Assembly (NCBI RefSeq): GCF_007971525.1
Contig: NZ_CP042437.1
Span: 2,108,001 to 2,172,000, forward strand
Length of the DNA: 64,000 nucleotides
Direction of reading: 5' to 3'
From: Mucilaginibacter ginsenosidivorax
GTDB lineage: Bacteria; Bacteroidota; Bacteroidia; Sphingobacteriales; Sphingobacteriaceae
The notes under the pieces are model-generated. The model was given only the letters and a program-made list of their open reading frames with translations. It was not told the DNA's origin and did no database searches. Positions 25,343 through 35,542 of this stretch are shown here, in pieces; the first letter of the stretch is position 1; each line of letters opens with the position of its first letter. The position numbers were made by a program, and so were the translations under genes.

Positions 25343-26887
25343 TCATAACCTTGCCCCTTCCACCGGCAACGCCTTCTCACTTTCATTCTTCAACCGGTCA
25401 ATAGCCGTGACTATGTAAATATAGGTTTTACCTTTCTCCGTCGTAGTATCCAAATAGAATGTATTGCTGTTATATTGAATGCTTAATATATTTTCGGCAT
25501 TATCTAAGTTTAGTTTAGCACCAGTACTAAACCGATAAACCACATAACCATAAACCGGCTCATTATCTTTTGCCATCAATGGTGTTTGCCACATCAGTTT
25601 AACTCCGTTGATCTCCGGCTTTGCTATAAGGCCTATAGGGGCATTGGGCGCTATTGAATCGCGCCAGAGCATCACCGGCGGCAGGGCCGGGTAATGGTAA
25701 TAATTGGCCCGTAGCGAATCTGTAAAGCCAAGCGGATTATTCATTAATGAGTTGGAACTAAAATATACGCTACCCTGCACTCTTGCGTTTTTACGCAGGC
25801 ACTGAATTTGGCCCGGAAGCTGGCCCGGCAATCTGAATCCGGGTAGTTTGTTTTCGATAATGCGATATGGTGCCTGCCCAATGTATAAATGCCGGCCATA
25901 GGCGTTATTGCCCCACCAGTCAATCATCGTTTTAAACGGCACCAGTTTATCATCAATGGGGCGGTACAGCTGCGGGTTAATATAATCTACCCAGCCTTCC
26001 TGCACCCACTTACGCGAATCGGCATACAGTGCAAAGTACGAATCACTGCCATGCGTATCAGATCCATCGGCTAACTGGGTTTTGTTGGCCCAGATACTGA
26101 ACGGGCTAATGCCGAATTTCATTCGTGGATTGTGCTGATGGATGCTATCGTTCAGCATTTTTATCAGGGTGTTTACATTATCGCGCCGCCAATCGTCAAT
26201 ATTGGTAAAACCTTTGCCATATTGCTGGTAAGCTTGCTGATCGTTTATTTGCTGGCCTGCTACATGGTAAGGGTAAAAATAATCGTCCATATGAATGCCG
26301 TCGATATCGTAATTAGTTATCATATCCAGCACCACCTGTACTATGTATTCCCGCACCTCGGGCAGGCCTGGGTTAAACAGTTTCATACCGCCGTAGGTAA
26401 AAAACCATTCGGGTTTTATCCGGGTAATATGCTGCGGGCTAAGCTGCGAATAGGCACTATCCTTAGTTGCCCTGTATGGATTTATCCAGGCGTGCAACTC
26501 CATCCCGCGTTTGTGCGCTTCGGTAAGGGCAAACTCCAGGGGATCGTAAACAGGATTGGGTGCAAGGCCCTGCTTCCCGGTAAGCCATTTGGACCAGGGC
26601 TCGCGACTTTTGGCATAAAAGGCATCGGCGGCCGGCCTAATCTGGAGTATAATAGCATTGATCCCCGTTTTTTGATGGGCATCTAAAATGGTTAATAATT
26701 CCTGTTGCTGCCGGGCTGTAGTTTCATTGGGGGTAGCCGGCCAATCGATGTTTTCGACAGTGGCTACCCAGACACCGCGAAACTCGCGTTTAGGGTGAGC
26801 GGTAACGTTACTATCAACAAGTTGTTGAGCGTGTGATTTAAGGAAAGCAAGTATAAGAAAAGCAACGAACGATGTTTTGTTGGTCAT
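25343..26887 (-). CDS. GH10-like (DUF187) glycosyl hydrolase with Fn3-type C-terminus
   Basis: This 514-residue secreted protein has a signal peptide ending KSHAQ (about 1-21). From 35, EFRGVWVATVENIDWP opens a TIM-barrel domain of the GHL10/DUF187 (YngK-like) family. Motifs such as NAIILQIRPAADAFY, LHAWINPYR, DGIHMDDYFYP (with the paired Asp residues) and VDYINPQLYRP are clear. A C-terminal fibronectin-III-like part (about 415-510) follows. Members are thought to cut cell-wall or other polysaccharides; the substrate here is unknown. Confidence 0.85.
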   Translation of the reverse strand: MTNKTSFVAFLILAFLKSHAQQLVDSNVTAHPKREFRGVWVATVENIDWPATPNETTARQQQELLTILDAHQKTGINAIILQIRPAADAFYAKSREPWSKWLTGKQGLAPNPVYDPLEFALTEAHKRGMELHAWINPYRATKDSAYSQLSPQHITRIKPEWFFTYGGMKLFNPGLPEVREYIVQVVLDMITNYDIDGIHMDDYFYPYHVAGQQINDQQAYQQYGKGFTNIDDWRRDNVNTLIKMLNDSIHQHNPRMKFGISPFSIWANKTQLADGSDTHGSDSYFALYADSRKWVQEGWVDYINPQLYRPIDDKLVPFKTMIDWWGNNAYGRHLYIGQAPYRIIENKLPGFRLPGQLPGQIQCLRKNARVQGSVYFSSNSLMNNPLGFTDSLRANYYHYPALPPVMLWRDSIAPNAPIGLIAKPEINGVKLMWQTPLMAKDNEPVYGYVVYRFSTGAKLNLDNAENILSIQYNSNTFYLDTTTEKGKTYIYIVTAIDRLKNESEKALPVEGARL

Positions 26888-26997
26888 AATTGTTAAACCT
26901 TGCCAGACTTATGAAGTTTAACTTTTTTGAAATTTATTTTCATGGCCTCGTTGAGGGCTACGCCGTTTAAAAACTTCGCAAGTCTTCGTATCTTCAT

Positions 26998-27912
26998 TTA
27001 CTTCCCGCTCAAAAAGCCATTTTCTTCCAGCCAGCTGGCGGCCCAGTCAAACCATTCGCCTTTGTTTTTCGAGTTATTCATACCAAAGCCGTGGCCGCCT
27101 TCCTGGAAAATGTGCATCTCGGCTTTAACTTTATTTTTTAATAAGCCATCGTAAAACATCAGGCTGTTTTGTACAGGTACTACATTATCATCCTCGGCAT
27201 GTACCAAAAACGTGGGCGGGGTGTTGGTGGTAATTTGTTTTTCGTTGGAGTACAGATCAACCTGTGCCTGCGATGGTGTTTTACCTATCAAATTTTCGCG
27301 CGATCCTACGTGGGCCTGCTCACCGAAGCTGATCACTGGGTATATCAGCATCATAAAATCAGGACGCAGGCTAATGTTGTCTTTGTCATCAATCACCGGC
27401 TGATCAAAATGCGTTCCCTCGGTTGATGCCAGGTGACCGCCGGCCGAAAAACCGATGATGCCAATTTTTGCCGGGTTAATGCCCCACTCCTTAGCATTTT
27501 TACGGACGGTATATATAGCCATCTGCGCATCCTGCAGCGGACCAATCGACCTATCAATCATTATTTCATCACTTGGCAAACGGTATTTTAATAAAAAGGC
27601 GGTTAAACCAATTTTATTAAACTCCCGGCATATGGCCATCCCCTCGTGCGCATTGGCCAAACCGGAATACCCGCCGCCGGGGCAAACAACAACAGCAGCA
27701 CCGTTGGCTTTCCCTTTTTCGGGCAGGTAGGTGGTTAGGGTTGGCACACTTACGCCGGTTATCCAATTATTGGCATCCGTTTTTTCTACATATGTTGCCG
27801 GTGTTGGTTTTGAGTTGGGTATGCCTTTTGGATATAAGGGCATCGGTTTTTCCTGGCCGTAGGCTATAGTTGCTGCAATGGTCAAAACAAAGGCTGATAA
27901 AATAGTTTTCAT
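26998..27912 (-). CDS. Secreted alpha/beta-hydrolase (probable carbohydrate esterase)
   Basis: This 304-residue protein has a signal peptide (1-19, IAYGQ) and an alpha/beta-hydrolase fold. The oxyanion segment VVCPGGGYSGL is at about 74-84, the nucleophile elbow GFSAGGH is near 150, an Asp of the triad is likely in HAEDDNVVP, and the His is in GGHGFGM. This pattern matches acetylxylan esterase-like (BD-FAE type) enzymes that deacetylate plant polysaccharides. It lies next to a secreted GH10-like gene on the same strand, which fits a polysaccharide role, although no SusCD pair is adjacent. Confidence 0.83.
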   Translation of the reverse strand: MKTILSAFVLTIAATIAYGQEKPMPLYPKGIPNSKPTPATYVEKTDANNWITGVSVPTLTTYLPEKGKANGAAVVVCPGGGYSGLANAHEGMAICREFNKIGLTAFLLKYRLPSDEIMIDRSIGPLQDAQMAIYTVRKNAKEWGINPAKIGIIGFSAGGHLASTEGTHFDQPVIDDKDNISLRPDFMMLIYPVISFGEQAHVGSRENLIGKTPSQAQVDLYSNEKQITTNTPPTFLVHAEDDNVVPVQNSLMFYDGLLKNKVKAEMHIFQEGGHGFGMNNSKNKGEWFDWAASWLEENGFLSGK

Positions 27913-27946
27913 AATTTGTTAGGTATATGCAATTATAGGTTTTTTA

Positions 27947-28708
27947 TTATAAACTTTTACCCAGGGCATCTTTTACTAATTCGCGGTTTTGGCGAGAGAT
28001 GGGGATTTTGGTTTGATCGTTCAGCATTAGGGTTCCGCCATCCTCTTTAAGATAACTTTTTACAAATTGAACGTTCACTAAATGCGATTGATGTGTACGT
28101 ACAAAATGATGGGGTTTTAAAATATCAGCAAACTCCTTTAGTGTTTTACACACCAATACCTGCTCGTCGCTTTGCAGGTAAAAAGTGGTATAGTTGTTTG
28201 ATGCTTCGCACCTCATAATATCGGTAATTTTTACGTACCGGATCTCGGTTAGCGTGGGCAGCGTTATTTTGGGCGTTTCTTTTTGGCCGGTCTTAATGTA
28301 CTCCAACAGATTTTCGATGCTGTGATTTTGCTGCCTGCTGTTAATTTTTCGCGTTGCCTTTTCAATTGCCAGTTTAAATTCGGCAATATCTATTGGTTTC
28401 AGCAGGTAATCCAGCGCCGAAAATTTAATGGCCTGGATGCCATACTTATCATAGGCCGTGATGAATATTACTTCAAAATCTATTTTATCAAAAGCCCTCA
28501 ACACATCAAAGCCCGATTGCCCCGGCATCTGGATATCAAGAAACAGCAAATGGGGCTGGTTGGCTTTAATGGCGGTTATCGCGTCGCCGGCATTTGAAGC
28601 AGTCGCCACAACATCAATTTGGGGGCACCAGGTGTGAATAATCTGTTGTAAATTTTCGACATTGTTAGGCTCATCGTCAACAATAATACTTTTAATACTC
28701 ATAGGCAT
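27947..28708 (-). CDS. LytTR-family response regulator
   Basis: This 253-residue protein has an N-terminal receiver domain (about 5-122) with DDEP at 11-14 and phospho-acceptor Asp58 in LLFLDIQMPG, and a C-terminal LytTR DNA-binding domain (about 150-250) with the typical IMRCEASNNYTTFYL and FVRTHQSHLVN segments. It is five bases after the histidine kinase gene on the same strand, so the two form a LytS/LytT-type pair. An ATG two codons downstream (28702) gives the more typical MSIKSIIVDDEP start. Target genes are unknown. Confidence 0.92.
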   Translation of the reverse strand: MPMSIKSIIVDDEPNNVENLQQIIHTWCPQIDVVATASNAGDAITAIKANQPHLLFLDIQMPGQSGFDVLRAFDKIDFEVIFITAYDKYGIQAIKFSALDYLLKPIDIAEFKLAIEKATRKINSRQQNHSIENLLEYIKTGQKETPKITLPTLTEIRYVKITDIMRCEASNNYTTFYLQSDEQVLVCKTLKEFADILKPHHFVRTHQSHLVNVQFVKSYLKEDGGTLMLNDQTKIPISRQNRELVKDALGKSL

Positions 28709-28713
28709 AAATT

Positions 28714-30402
28714 TTATATCCAGTTTGATAAACGGATACGTACAACAGTTCCCGGCCCTTGCTTATCAATATGTAAGCTCACCGGCTGATCTTTATATAA
28801 CTGGTTTAATAAAGCTACACGTTGCTGGCTTAGTTTTAGCCCGTATCCACTTATTTCGCCAGCATTATTAACCTCTATCCATTCGCCGTTATCTTTTATA
28901 GTTAAAATGATGTCATGGCCTTGGCCTCTCACTGATACTTCAATCCGGCCTTGCTCCTTTACAATTGCTACGCCATGCTTAACAGCGTTCTCTACAAAGG
29001 GCTGCAGCAACATGGCCGGAATTTCGATATTGGCTTTGTTCAAATCCGGATCCGTTATTATCTCATACTTAAAGCCAAACCGTAACTGCTCCATTTGCAG
29101 GTAATCATCTAAAATAGCAAGCTCTTGTTCAAGGCTTAATAATTCCTCGTTGCCGGTATCCAGCACCTGCCGCGTTAAGCCTGCAAATTTAGCTAAGTAA
29201 TGATTTGCACCTGCGATATCATTTTTATTTACCAGGTTTTGGATGGATGTTAGCGCGTTAAACATAAAATGCGGGTTAAGCTGTGCCCGGATAGATTGCA
29301 GCTTTAACCCTGCCGTTTGCTTTTCTTGCGCCGCCCGTAACAACTTTACCTGGTTGCGCCTGTAATAGCCCCCAAACAGCAAAACAACACCCGTGAGTGT
29401 TGCTATGATATATGGTAAGGCTTGTTTTATGGAGACTTTTTTATCTGATACCGGGAGAGGCTTCACCTCAAATGGTATTCGCAGCACCTGGTCTTCGGGC
29501 CACTTGCCAAGTTCATTTGCACGCTGAATAATTATTTCATATTTGCCGGGTTTATTGTAAAACTTACCATCTATATCATAATAGTTTTCGCGGTTGTAAT
29601 ATCCCATTTGGGTGGTATCTTTTTTTCCATTCACATTTTTAACCAGGTACACCACATAGGGTATAGTTTCATGGTGTTTATAGTATAGGCGTATGCTAAC
29701 AACACTATCGGCCGGAAAGCTAAAATCTAAGGGCACGCCAGTGTGCTCTTTAAACTTTGTGGCATACCCATGATTAAGCTTTATATTATCCAGGTTAAAA
29801 TAATCTTTTGTCCGGTTAATTTCTATTTGTGTTACAAAGGGTTTAAAGTTAGGTTTCCAGTCAAACACCACTCCTTGCCGTATATCGTAATTTTTGGTAT
29901 TAAGCACCTCTACCAATAGTTGCTTACCGGGAGCTTTAAACTTGCCCAAAAAACCATAGGGTTCTATTGCCCCATATTTTTGTTGGAGCATTGGTAATTT
30001 TGACCATGGAACTAATTCAATACTATCATTTTCAACCACATGGTAGCGATAGTCGTTAACATTAGCTTTTGTAATGCCGTACGCTATTATAATTGCCGCC
30101 GAAGTATCTGAAATGATATAACTTGGGTACTCTTTAGACATTGATTTTACACTTGATGCAAAAAAATCAACAAGGTTGGGATTTAGCTTTACGCCCAGCC
30201 AAATGGGGTGTTTTGTATTTATCATTTTAAAGGCACTCATCTGCGCCAAATTGGTGTCTTTAACACCGTAATACGCCCCCTTGTACTCGAACGTAAAATG
30301 ATTGCCAAAAGATAGGTCCTGCTTTGTTTGTGCAGGCGAAGGTAACGGGGATATGAAACTAAGGATTAGCCCGGTTAACCATACAAAAAATTTACTTTTC
30401 AT
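28714..30402 (-). CDS. LytS-type sensor histidine kinase
   Basis: This 562-residue protein has a signal peptide (about 1-24), a periplasmic sensory region of about 300 residues, one membrane helix (about 327-347), and a His_kinase/HATPase region. The phospho-acceptor is His378 in LNPHFMFNAL; the N-box is in LLQPFVENAVKHG, and G-box residues in DNGEW and GYGLKLSQQR follow. It is the cognate kinase of the LytTR regulator directly downstream. The signal sensed is unknown; the periplasmic part shows no family I can name. Confidence 0.9.
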   Translation of the reverse strand: MKSKFFVWLTGLILSFISPLPSPAQTKQDLSFGNHFTFEYKGAYYGVKDTNLAQMSAFKMINTKHPIWLGVKLNPNLVDFFASSVKSMSKEYPSYIISDTSAAIIIAYGITKANVNDYRYHVVENDSIELVPWSKLPMLQQKYGAIEPYGFLGKFKAPGKQLLVEVLNTKNYDIRQGVVFDWKPNFKPFVTQIEINRTKDYFNLDNIKLNHGYATKFKEHTGVPLDFSFPADSVVSIRLYYKHHETIPYVVYLVKNVNGKKDTTQMGYYNRENYYDIDGKFYNKPGKYEIIIQRANELGKWPEDQVLRIPFEVKPLPVSDKKVSIKQALPYIIATLTGVVLLFGGYYRRNQVKLLRAAQEKQTAGLKLQSIRAQLNPHFMFNALTSIQNLVNKNDIAGANHYLAKFAGLTRQVLDTGNEELLSLEQELAILDDYLQMEQLRFGFKYEIITDPDLNKANIEIPAMLLQPFVENAVKHGVAIVKEQGRIEVSVRGQGHDIILTIKDNGEWIEVNNAGEISGYGLKLSQQRVALLNQLYKDQPVSLHIDKQGPGTVVRIRLSNWI

Positions 30403-30520
30403 GATGTGTGTTTAAGTTTACAATTATTATTTACATCACAAAAATGTATTTACCTGCGGGGCGCAACAACGCCTAATGAGTATGTGGCAGGCTGGGCTTA
30501 GAATTTGGCAAAAATGCTTT

Positions 30521-30565
30521 AAAACCACAATAGCGATGGGGTAATTCCATCGCTATTGTAGTTTT
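30521..30565 (-). terminator. Strong hairpin terminator after the prfB transcript
   Basis: Two 19-nt arms (30521-30539 and 30547-30565), complementary except for one pair, flank a 7-nt loop. The stem core is ACAATAGCGATGG, and A-rich and T-rich ends make it usable in both directions. It lies 14 bases after the small membrane protein gene. Confidence 0.8.
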
Positions 30566-30578
30566 AAATATCGGATGA

Positions 30579-30863
30579 TTAACTATTCCAAAATAAAATG
30601 GAAAGCCATATGAGCATTGCTGTCAGATTAATAATGAAGAAATATTTATTTTCTCTGCTCTTTATAAACATTACTATTCCGGCAAGGGTTAGTACAATTG
30701 ATATCAACAATGCCATAAAGAAACCTAAAATATCTAAATTTGGAGTGCAGGGGCCACTTTTAAAGCTTCCCGATTTCATGAAATAGATAACGGCGATTGC
30801 AGACAGCAAGTGGTATGTTACCATCCTCAGATCTCTTTTCCTTGTGCCCCAATCTGCTGTCAT
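30579..30863 (-). CDS. Small hypothetical membrane protein
   Basis: I do not recognise a family. The 94-residue product begins MTADWGTRKRDLRM, with a charged cytoplasmic start, then shows three hydrophobic segments (about 16-30, 42-63 and 72-91). The frame is open nine codons further upstream, but that would overlap prfB, so I start at the ATG seven bases after the prfB stop. It is probably co-transcribed with prfB and ends just before a strong terminator. Confidence 0.6.
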   Translation of the reverse strand: MTADWGTRKRDLRMVTYHLLSAIAVIYFMKSGSFKSGPCTPNLDILGFFMALLISIVLTLAGIVMFIKSRENKYFFIINLTAMLIWLSILFWNS

Positions 30864-30870
30864 TTTACGC

Positions 30871-31963
30871 TTAACTCTTCGGCCCGCCAAACTCCATCAG
30901 GTACGCTTTTAAAAATTCGTTAAGCTCGCCATCAAGTACGGCAGCGGCGTTCGAGGTTTCATGATCGGTACGCAAATCTTTTACCAACTTGTATGGGTGT
31001 AAAACATAGTTGCGGATCTGCGATCCCCATTCTATTTTCTTTTTGTTGCCCTCAATGGCGTTGGTGATCTCCATCCGTTTACGCATCTCTATCTCGTACA
31101 ACTGCGATTTCAGTAAACGGATTGCATTATCCTTATTTTGCAATTGCGAACGCGACTCCTGGTTTTTGATAATAATACCCGATGGTTTGTGATACAAACG
31201 CACAGCGGTTTCTACCTTGTTCACGTTCTGGCCACCGGCACCGCCCGAGCGGAAAGTTTCAAACTCGATATCAGCAGGGTTAATATCAATTTCGATGGTA
31301 TCATCAACCAGCGGATAAACATAAACCGAAGCAAACGAAGTATGGCGCTTGGCGTTGGCATCAAATGGCGATACACGCACCAGGCGGTGTACACCGTTTT
31401 CGCCTTTAAGGTATCCATAGGCAAAATCGCCCTCCAACTGCAGGGTTACGGTTTTTACTCCGGCAACATCGCCGGGCTGATAATCCTGCTCGGTAACTTT
31501 GTAGCCGTTTTTTTCGCCCCACATAATGTACATACGCATCAGCATACCGGCCCAGTCGCAACTTTCGGTACCGCCTGCACCTGCTGTTATTTGCAGCACG
31601 GCGTTAAACTGATCTTCCTCGGCCGAGAGCATGTTTTTAAATTCAAGTTCCTCCACGGCCTTTATGGCAATATTATACTGCTCCTGCATTTCGGCTTCAG
31701 TGGCATCGCCAGCCTGGTAAAATTCAAACAGCACTACAGTATCTTCAATGATAGCTGTCACCTTTTGAAATTCGTCTGTCCAAACTTTTTTTACTTTGAT
31801 GGATGCCAGTACTTTTTCGGCCTCTTTCGGGTGATCCCAAAAATGCGGGCCTATAGTTATTTCCTGTTCAGCTTTTAGTAGCTCTAATTTCTTGTCGATG
31901 TCAAAGATGCCTCCTCAGGGAAGCTGCTCTATCCCTTAAATCCTGAATCTGTTCTTTAGTCAT
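30871..31963 (-). CDS. prfB: Peptide chain release factor 2, programmed +1 frameshift
   Basis: RF2 ends translation at UGA and UAA. The gene starts at 31963 ([12 protein letters not shown]), reads 20 codons, meets an in-frame TGA at 31903-31901, and continues in the +1 frame from GAC at 31902, giving 363 residues, the normal RF2 length. The codon-recognition motif SPF is at about 198-200 and the catalytic GGQ at 243-245. Low RF2 lets the ribosome slip at CTT-TGA-C and make more RF2. The annotated span therefore contains a built-in stop and is not a pseudogene. Reading only from the internal GTG at 31761 would lose 67 residues. Confidence 0.95.
31900..31915 (-). promoter_or_regulatory. prfB: prfB +1 frameshift site
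   Basis: On the minus strand AGGAGG, one spacer codon CAT, then CTT TGA C reproduces the known prfB recoding signal: an internal Shine-Dalgarno-like stimulator three bases before the slippery CTT, a weak UGA stop and a following C. The reading frame before it encodes RRHL and after it DIDKKL. Confidence 0.95.
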
Positions 31964-31967
31964 GTGG

Positions 31968-31975
31968 CAAATATA
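31968..31975 (-). promoter_or_regulatory. prfB: -7 element abutting the prfB start
   Basis: TATATTTG on the minus strand ends four bases before the prfB ATG and matches TAnnTTTG. If used, the prfB message would be leaderless or nearly so. A -33 TTTG is not clear. Confidence 0.45.
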
Positions 31976-31997
31976 TGCAATTAGATTATCGGCATAA

Positions 31998-32038
31998 ATA
32001 AAAAAAGGTCTGCAAATTGTATTAGCAATCTGCAGACC
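31998..32038 (-). terminator. Rho-independent terminator
   Basis: On the minus strand the arms GGTCTGCAGATTG and CAATTTGCAGACC (one mismatch, 6-nt loop) are followed by a run of T. It lies about 25 bases after the stop of the upstream orphan gene and insulates prfB from it. Confidence 0.88.
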
Positions 32039-32062
32039 CGTTTTACAAGGTAGATGAATATA

Positions 32063-32500
32063 TTAAGCAACCATAGCGCGGTCAACCAGCAAACTTAAGT
32101 CAGCACGGTCACCATTTAGCTTGGTAAGCATATTTTTAAGGCCAAATTCTTTAACCTGCTCGCTTTTTGACGCTTTTACCAGCTCGGCCATCACAGCCGG
32201 GATCAACGCTTTTGAGGCGGTCATGGCCTGTTCAGGATCGATGTGATAAAAAGTATTGAGCCTGTTGGCAAACCTGCTAACCATGCTTGATACCAATGAT
32301 TGATTGTAAATACCCGACGAGCGAAAATACTTCACTAAATCTTTCAATTTACCGTTTTCCATTTGTCCTTTTAATACCTCTATGATAGCGCTCGATGCTT
32401 CAATAAGCACACTTTCATGGTATTTTACAGGAATTGAAGGGTTGTTAATAACAGCCATCCCGGCGTTATTTTTTACAAGCAAAAAAAGTTTTCCAAACAT
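32063..32500 (-). CDS. Hypothetical helical protein
   Basis: I do not recognise a family. From the ATG at 32500 the product has 145 residues (MFGKLFLLVKNNAG), is predicted to be mainly helical and soluble, and has no signal peptide or Cys-based motif. The C-terminal part, KALIPAVMAELVKASKSEQ and later KNMLTKLNGDRADLSLLVDRAM, looks like a helical DUF937/YidB-like repeat, but this is a guess. An ATG 17 codons upstream (32551) is also in frame and lies close to the candidate transcript start. The gene has its own promoter and terminator and is divergent from pgi. Confidence 0.6.
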   Translation of the reverse strand: MFGKLFLLVKNNAGMAVINNPSIPVKYHESVLIEASSAIIEVLKGQMENGKLKDLVKYFRSSGIYNQSLVSSMVSRFANRLNTFYHIDPEQAMTASKALIPAVMAELVKASKSEQVKEFGLKNMLTKLNGDRADLSLLVDRAMVA

Positions 32501-32567
32501 AGTAGCAACAATTTTATACTGAAATTTACAAATTGATGATAAATCACTCATTTGATTATCAACAATA

Positions 32568-32600
32568 CAAAGATATCAAATAATAATTTTAAATATCAAA
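32568..32600 (-). promoter_or_regulatory. Candidate promoter of the hypothetical helical protein
   Basis: On the minus strand TTTG (32600-32597), a 21-base spacer and TATCTTTG (32575-32568) match the TTTG/TAnnTTTG pattern of Bacteroidota. Start of RNA is expected near 32561, upstream of both candidate ATGs. Confidence 0.55.
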
Positions 32601-32722
32601 ACAATTTGTAAATATTTTTTAAATTTTCATAATTTTTAGGTGTAAAACAAACACTATGTGTGTAGTGTTAAAATAACACTGTGAATAGTAAGTTTGATAA
32701 TTTATATCCACCTAACAATTAA

Positions 32723-34399
<1,677 letters not shown>

Positions 34400-34406
34400 G
34401 AACGCA

Positions 34407-34540
34407 GCCGAGCCCCCCAGCCCCCTGAAGGGGGAGCTTTTGATTAGCATAAATAACAAAGGCCGGTTTCCTCGAAACCGGCCTTTGTTATTTAAAAATC
34501 TGCACATTCGTTCCCCCTTTAGGGGGTAAGGGGGCTTGGC
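34407..34540. repeat. Inverted pair of C-rich repeats flanking a terminator
   Basis: A copy of a CCCCC-AGCCCCCTGAAGGGGG type unit at 34407-34437 and a related copy in opposite orientation at 34511-34540 bracket the pgi terminator. Each copy contains its own small CCCCCTnnAGGGGG hairpin. The right copy reaches the stop codon of the DMT gene. Confidence 0.7.
34451..34493. terminator. Perfect bidirectional terminator between pgi and the DMT gene
   Basis: Two exact 19-nt arms (34451-34469 and 34475-34493), centred on AAAGGCCGGTTT, enclose a 5-nt loop. A- and T-rich ends make it work for both converging genes. Confidence 0.9.
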
Positions 34541-35535
34541 TAACAGGCTTTCACCAGCAACTCGCCGGTTGGCAAACCAGGCATGGGCACTACCTTTTTT
34601 GGGGGCATAGCTTTACGGTATTTAACCAGGTTAATAAGCAATACGCTGATGAGGATAACAACCAAACCAACAACCTGCAAAACAGATATCTGCTCGCCCG
34701 CAAACAATACACCCAAAAGCACCGCGATAACCGGGTTTACATACGAGTGTGTGCTTACCTGTGTAGCCGGCTTTACCTGCAACAGCCAAACGTAAGCGCT
34801 AAATGCCCCAATGGATCCAAATATAACAAGGTAGGCAATGGCCAACCATGATGAAGCCGGTACCTGCGTCAAACTAAAGCCGTTAAATTCATGGTGCAGC
34901 ATGCCTGCGGGGATAAATGTCAAACCTGCAATAACCATTTGCCAGGCTGTATTTAACCGTGCAGGGCCGCTGTTTACGTTATGCTTTGAATATAATGAAC
35001 CGGCCGACCAAACTATTGGCCCTAAAATCAGCAAAGCCATGCCCAAAAAAGTGGTTGTATGATGTTCATCGGCAAGGGCTTTGGTTACCTGTTCGCCAAA
35101 CAGCAGCACAACACCGGCAAAGCCTACGATTAGCCCTATAATGGTCGATTTGCTTTTGAAGTTAACACGCCAGTTGGGCCTATCCAGCACTACAAACCAA
35201 ATTGGGCTGGCCGATACCGTGATGGCTACCATGGCGCTGGGCAAAGTTTGCTCAACCCAAATTACCATGCCGGTGGCTGCAAACAACATCAGCATACCGC
35301 TAACAGCCGAATTGATGATATCCCGTTTTACCCATATTTTATCGCCCTTGTAGGCGCACCAACCCAGCATGAGCACGCCTGCTGTAGTGTATCTGAGCGC
35401 CCCCATCAGCATAGCGGGGAAACCGTGTACTGCCATCCCGATAAAAAAGTACGTAGAGCCCCAAACAATATAAACTGTAGCGAATGCTATGATTACCAAT
35501 AATGCAGGCGCTTTTTGTTGGTTAACTGCTGTCAT
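34540..35535 (-). CDS. DMT-superfamily (EamA) transporter
   Basis: This 331-residue inner-membrane protein has ten hydrophobic segments arranged as two EamA repeats of five. VYIVWGSTYFFIGMAV begins the first and GPIVWSAGSLYSKH the second. Members export amino acids, nucleosides or other metabolites; the cargo cannot be read from the sequence. It lies seven bases after the DoxX gene on the same strand, so the two are probably co-transcribed and possibly both controlled by the divergent MocR regulator. Confidence 0.88.
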   Translation of the reverse strand: MTAVNQQKAPALLVIIAFATVYIVWGSTYFFIGMAVHGFPAMLMGALRYTTAGVLMLGWCAYKGDKIWVKRDIINSAVSGMLMLFAATGMVIWVEQTLPSAMVAITVSASPIWFVVLDRPNWRVNFKSKSTIIGLIVGFAGVVLLFGEQVTKALADEHHTTTFLGMALLILGPIVWSAGSLYSKHNVNSGPARLNTAWQMVIAGLTFIPAGMLHHEFNGFSLTQVPASSWLAIAYLVIFGSIGAFSAYVWLLQVKPATQVSTHSYVNPVIAVLLGVLFAGEQISVLQVVGLVVILISVLLINLVKYRKAMPPKKVVPMPGLPTGELLVKAC

Positions 35536-35542
35536 GATTATT

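Noticed and set aside
26132..26686. Open frame of 184 codons opposite the GH10-like gene
   Set aside because: It mirrors the GH10-like coding sequence; the hydrophobic stretches arise from complementary codons.
31138..31878. Open frame of 246 codons on the plus strand opposite prfB
   Set aside because: It is antisense to a clear prfB reading frame with SPF and GGQ motifs, and its translation has no recognisable domain.
31901..31903. TGA in prfB as a disabling mutation
   Set aside because: The flanking AGGAGG and CTT-TGA-C context is the known programmed frameshift signal.
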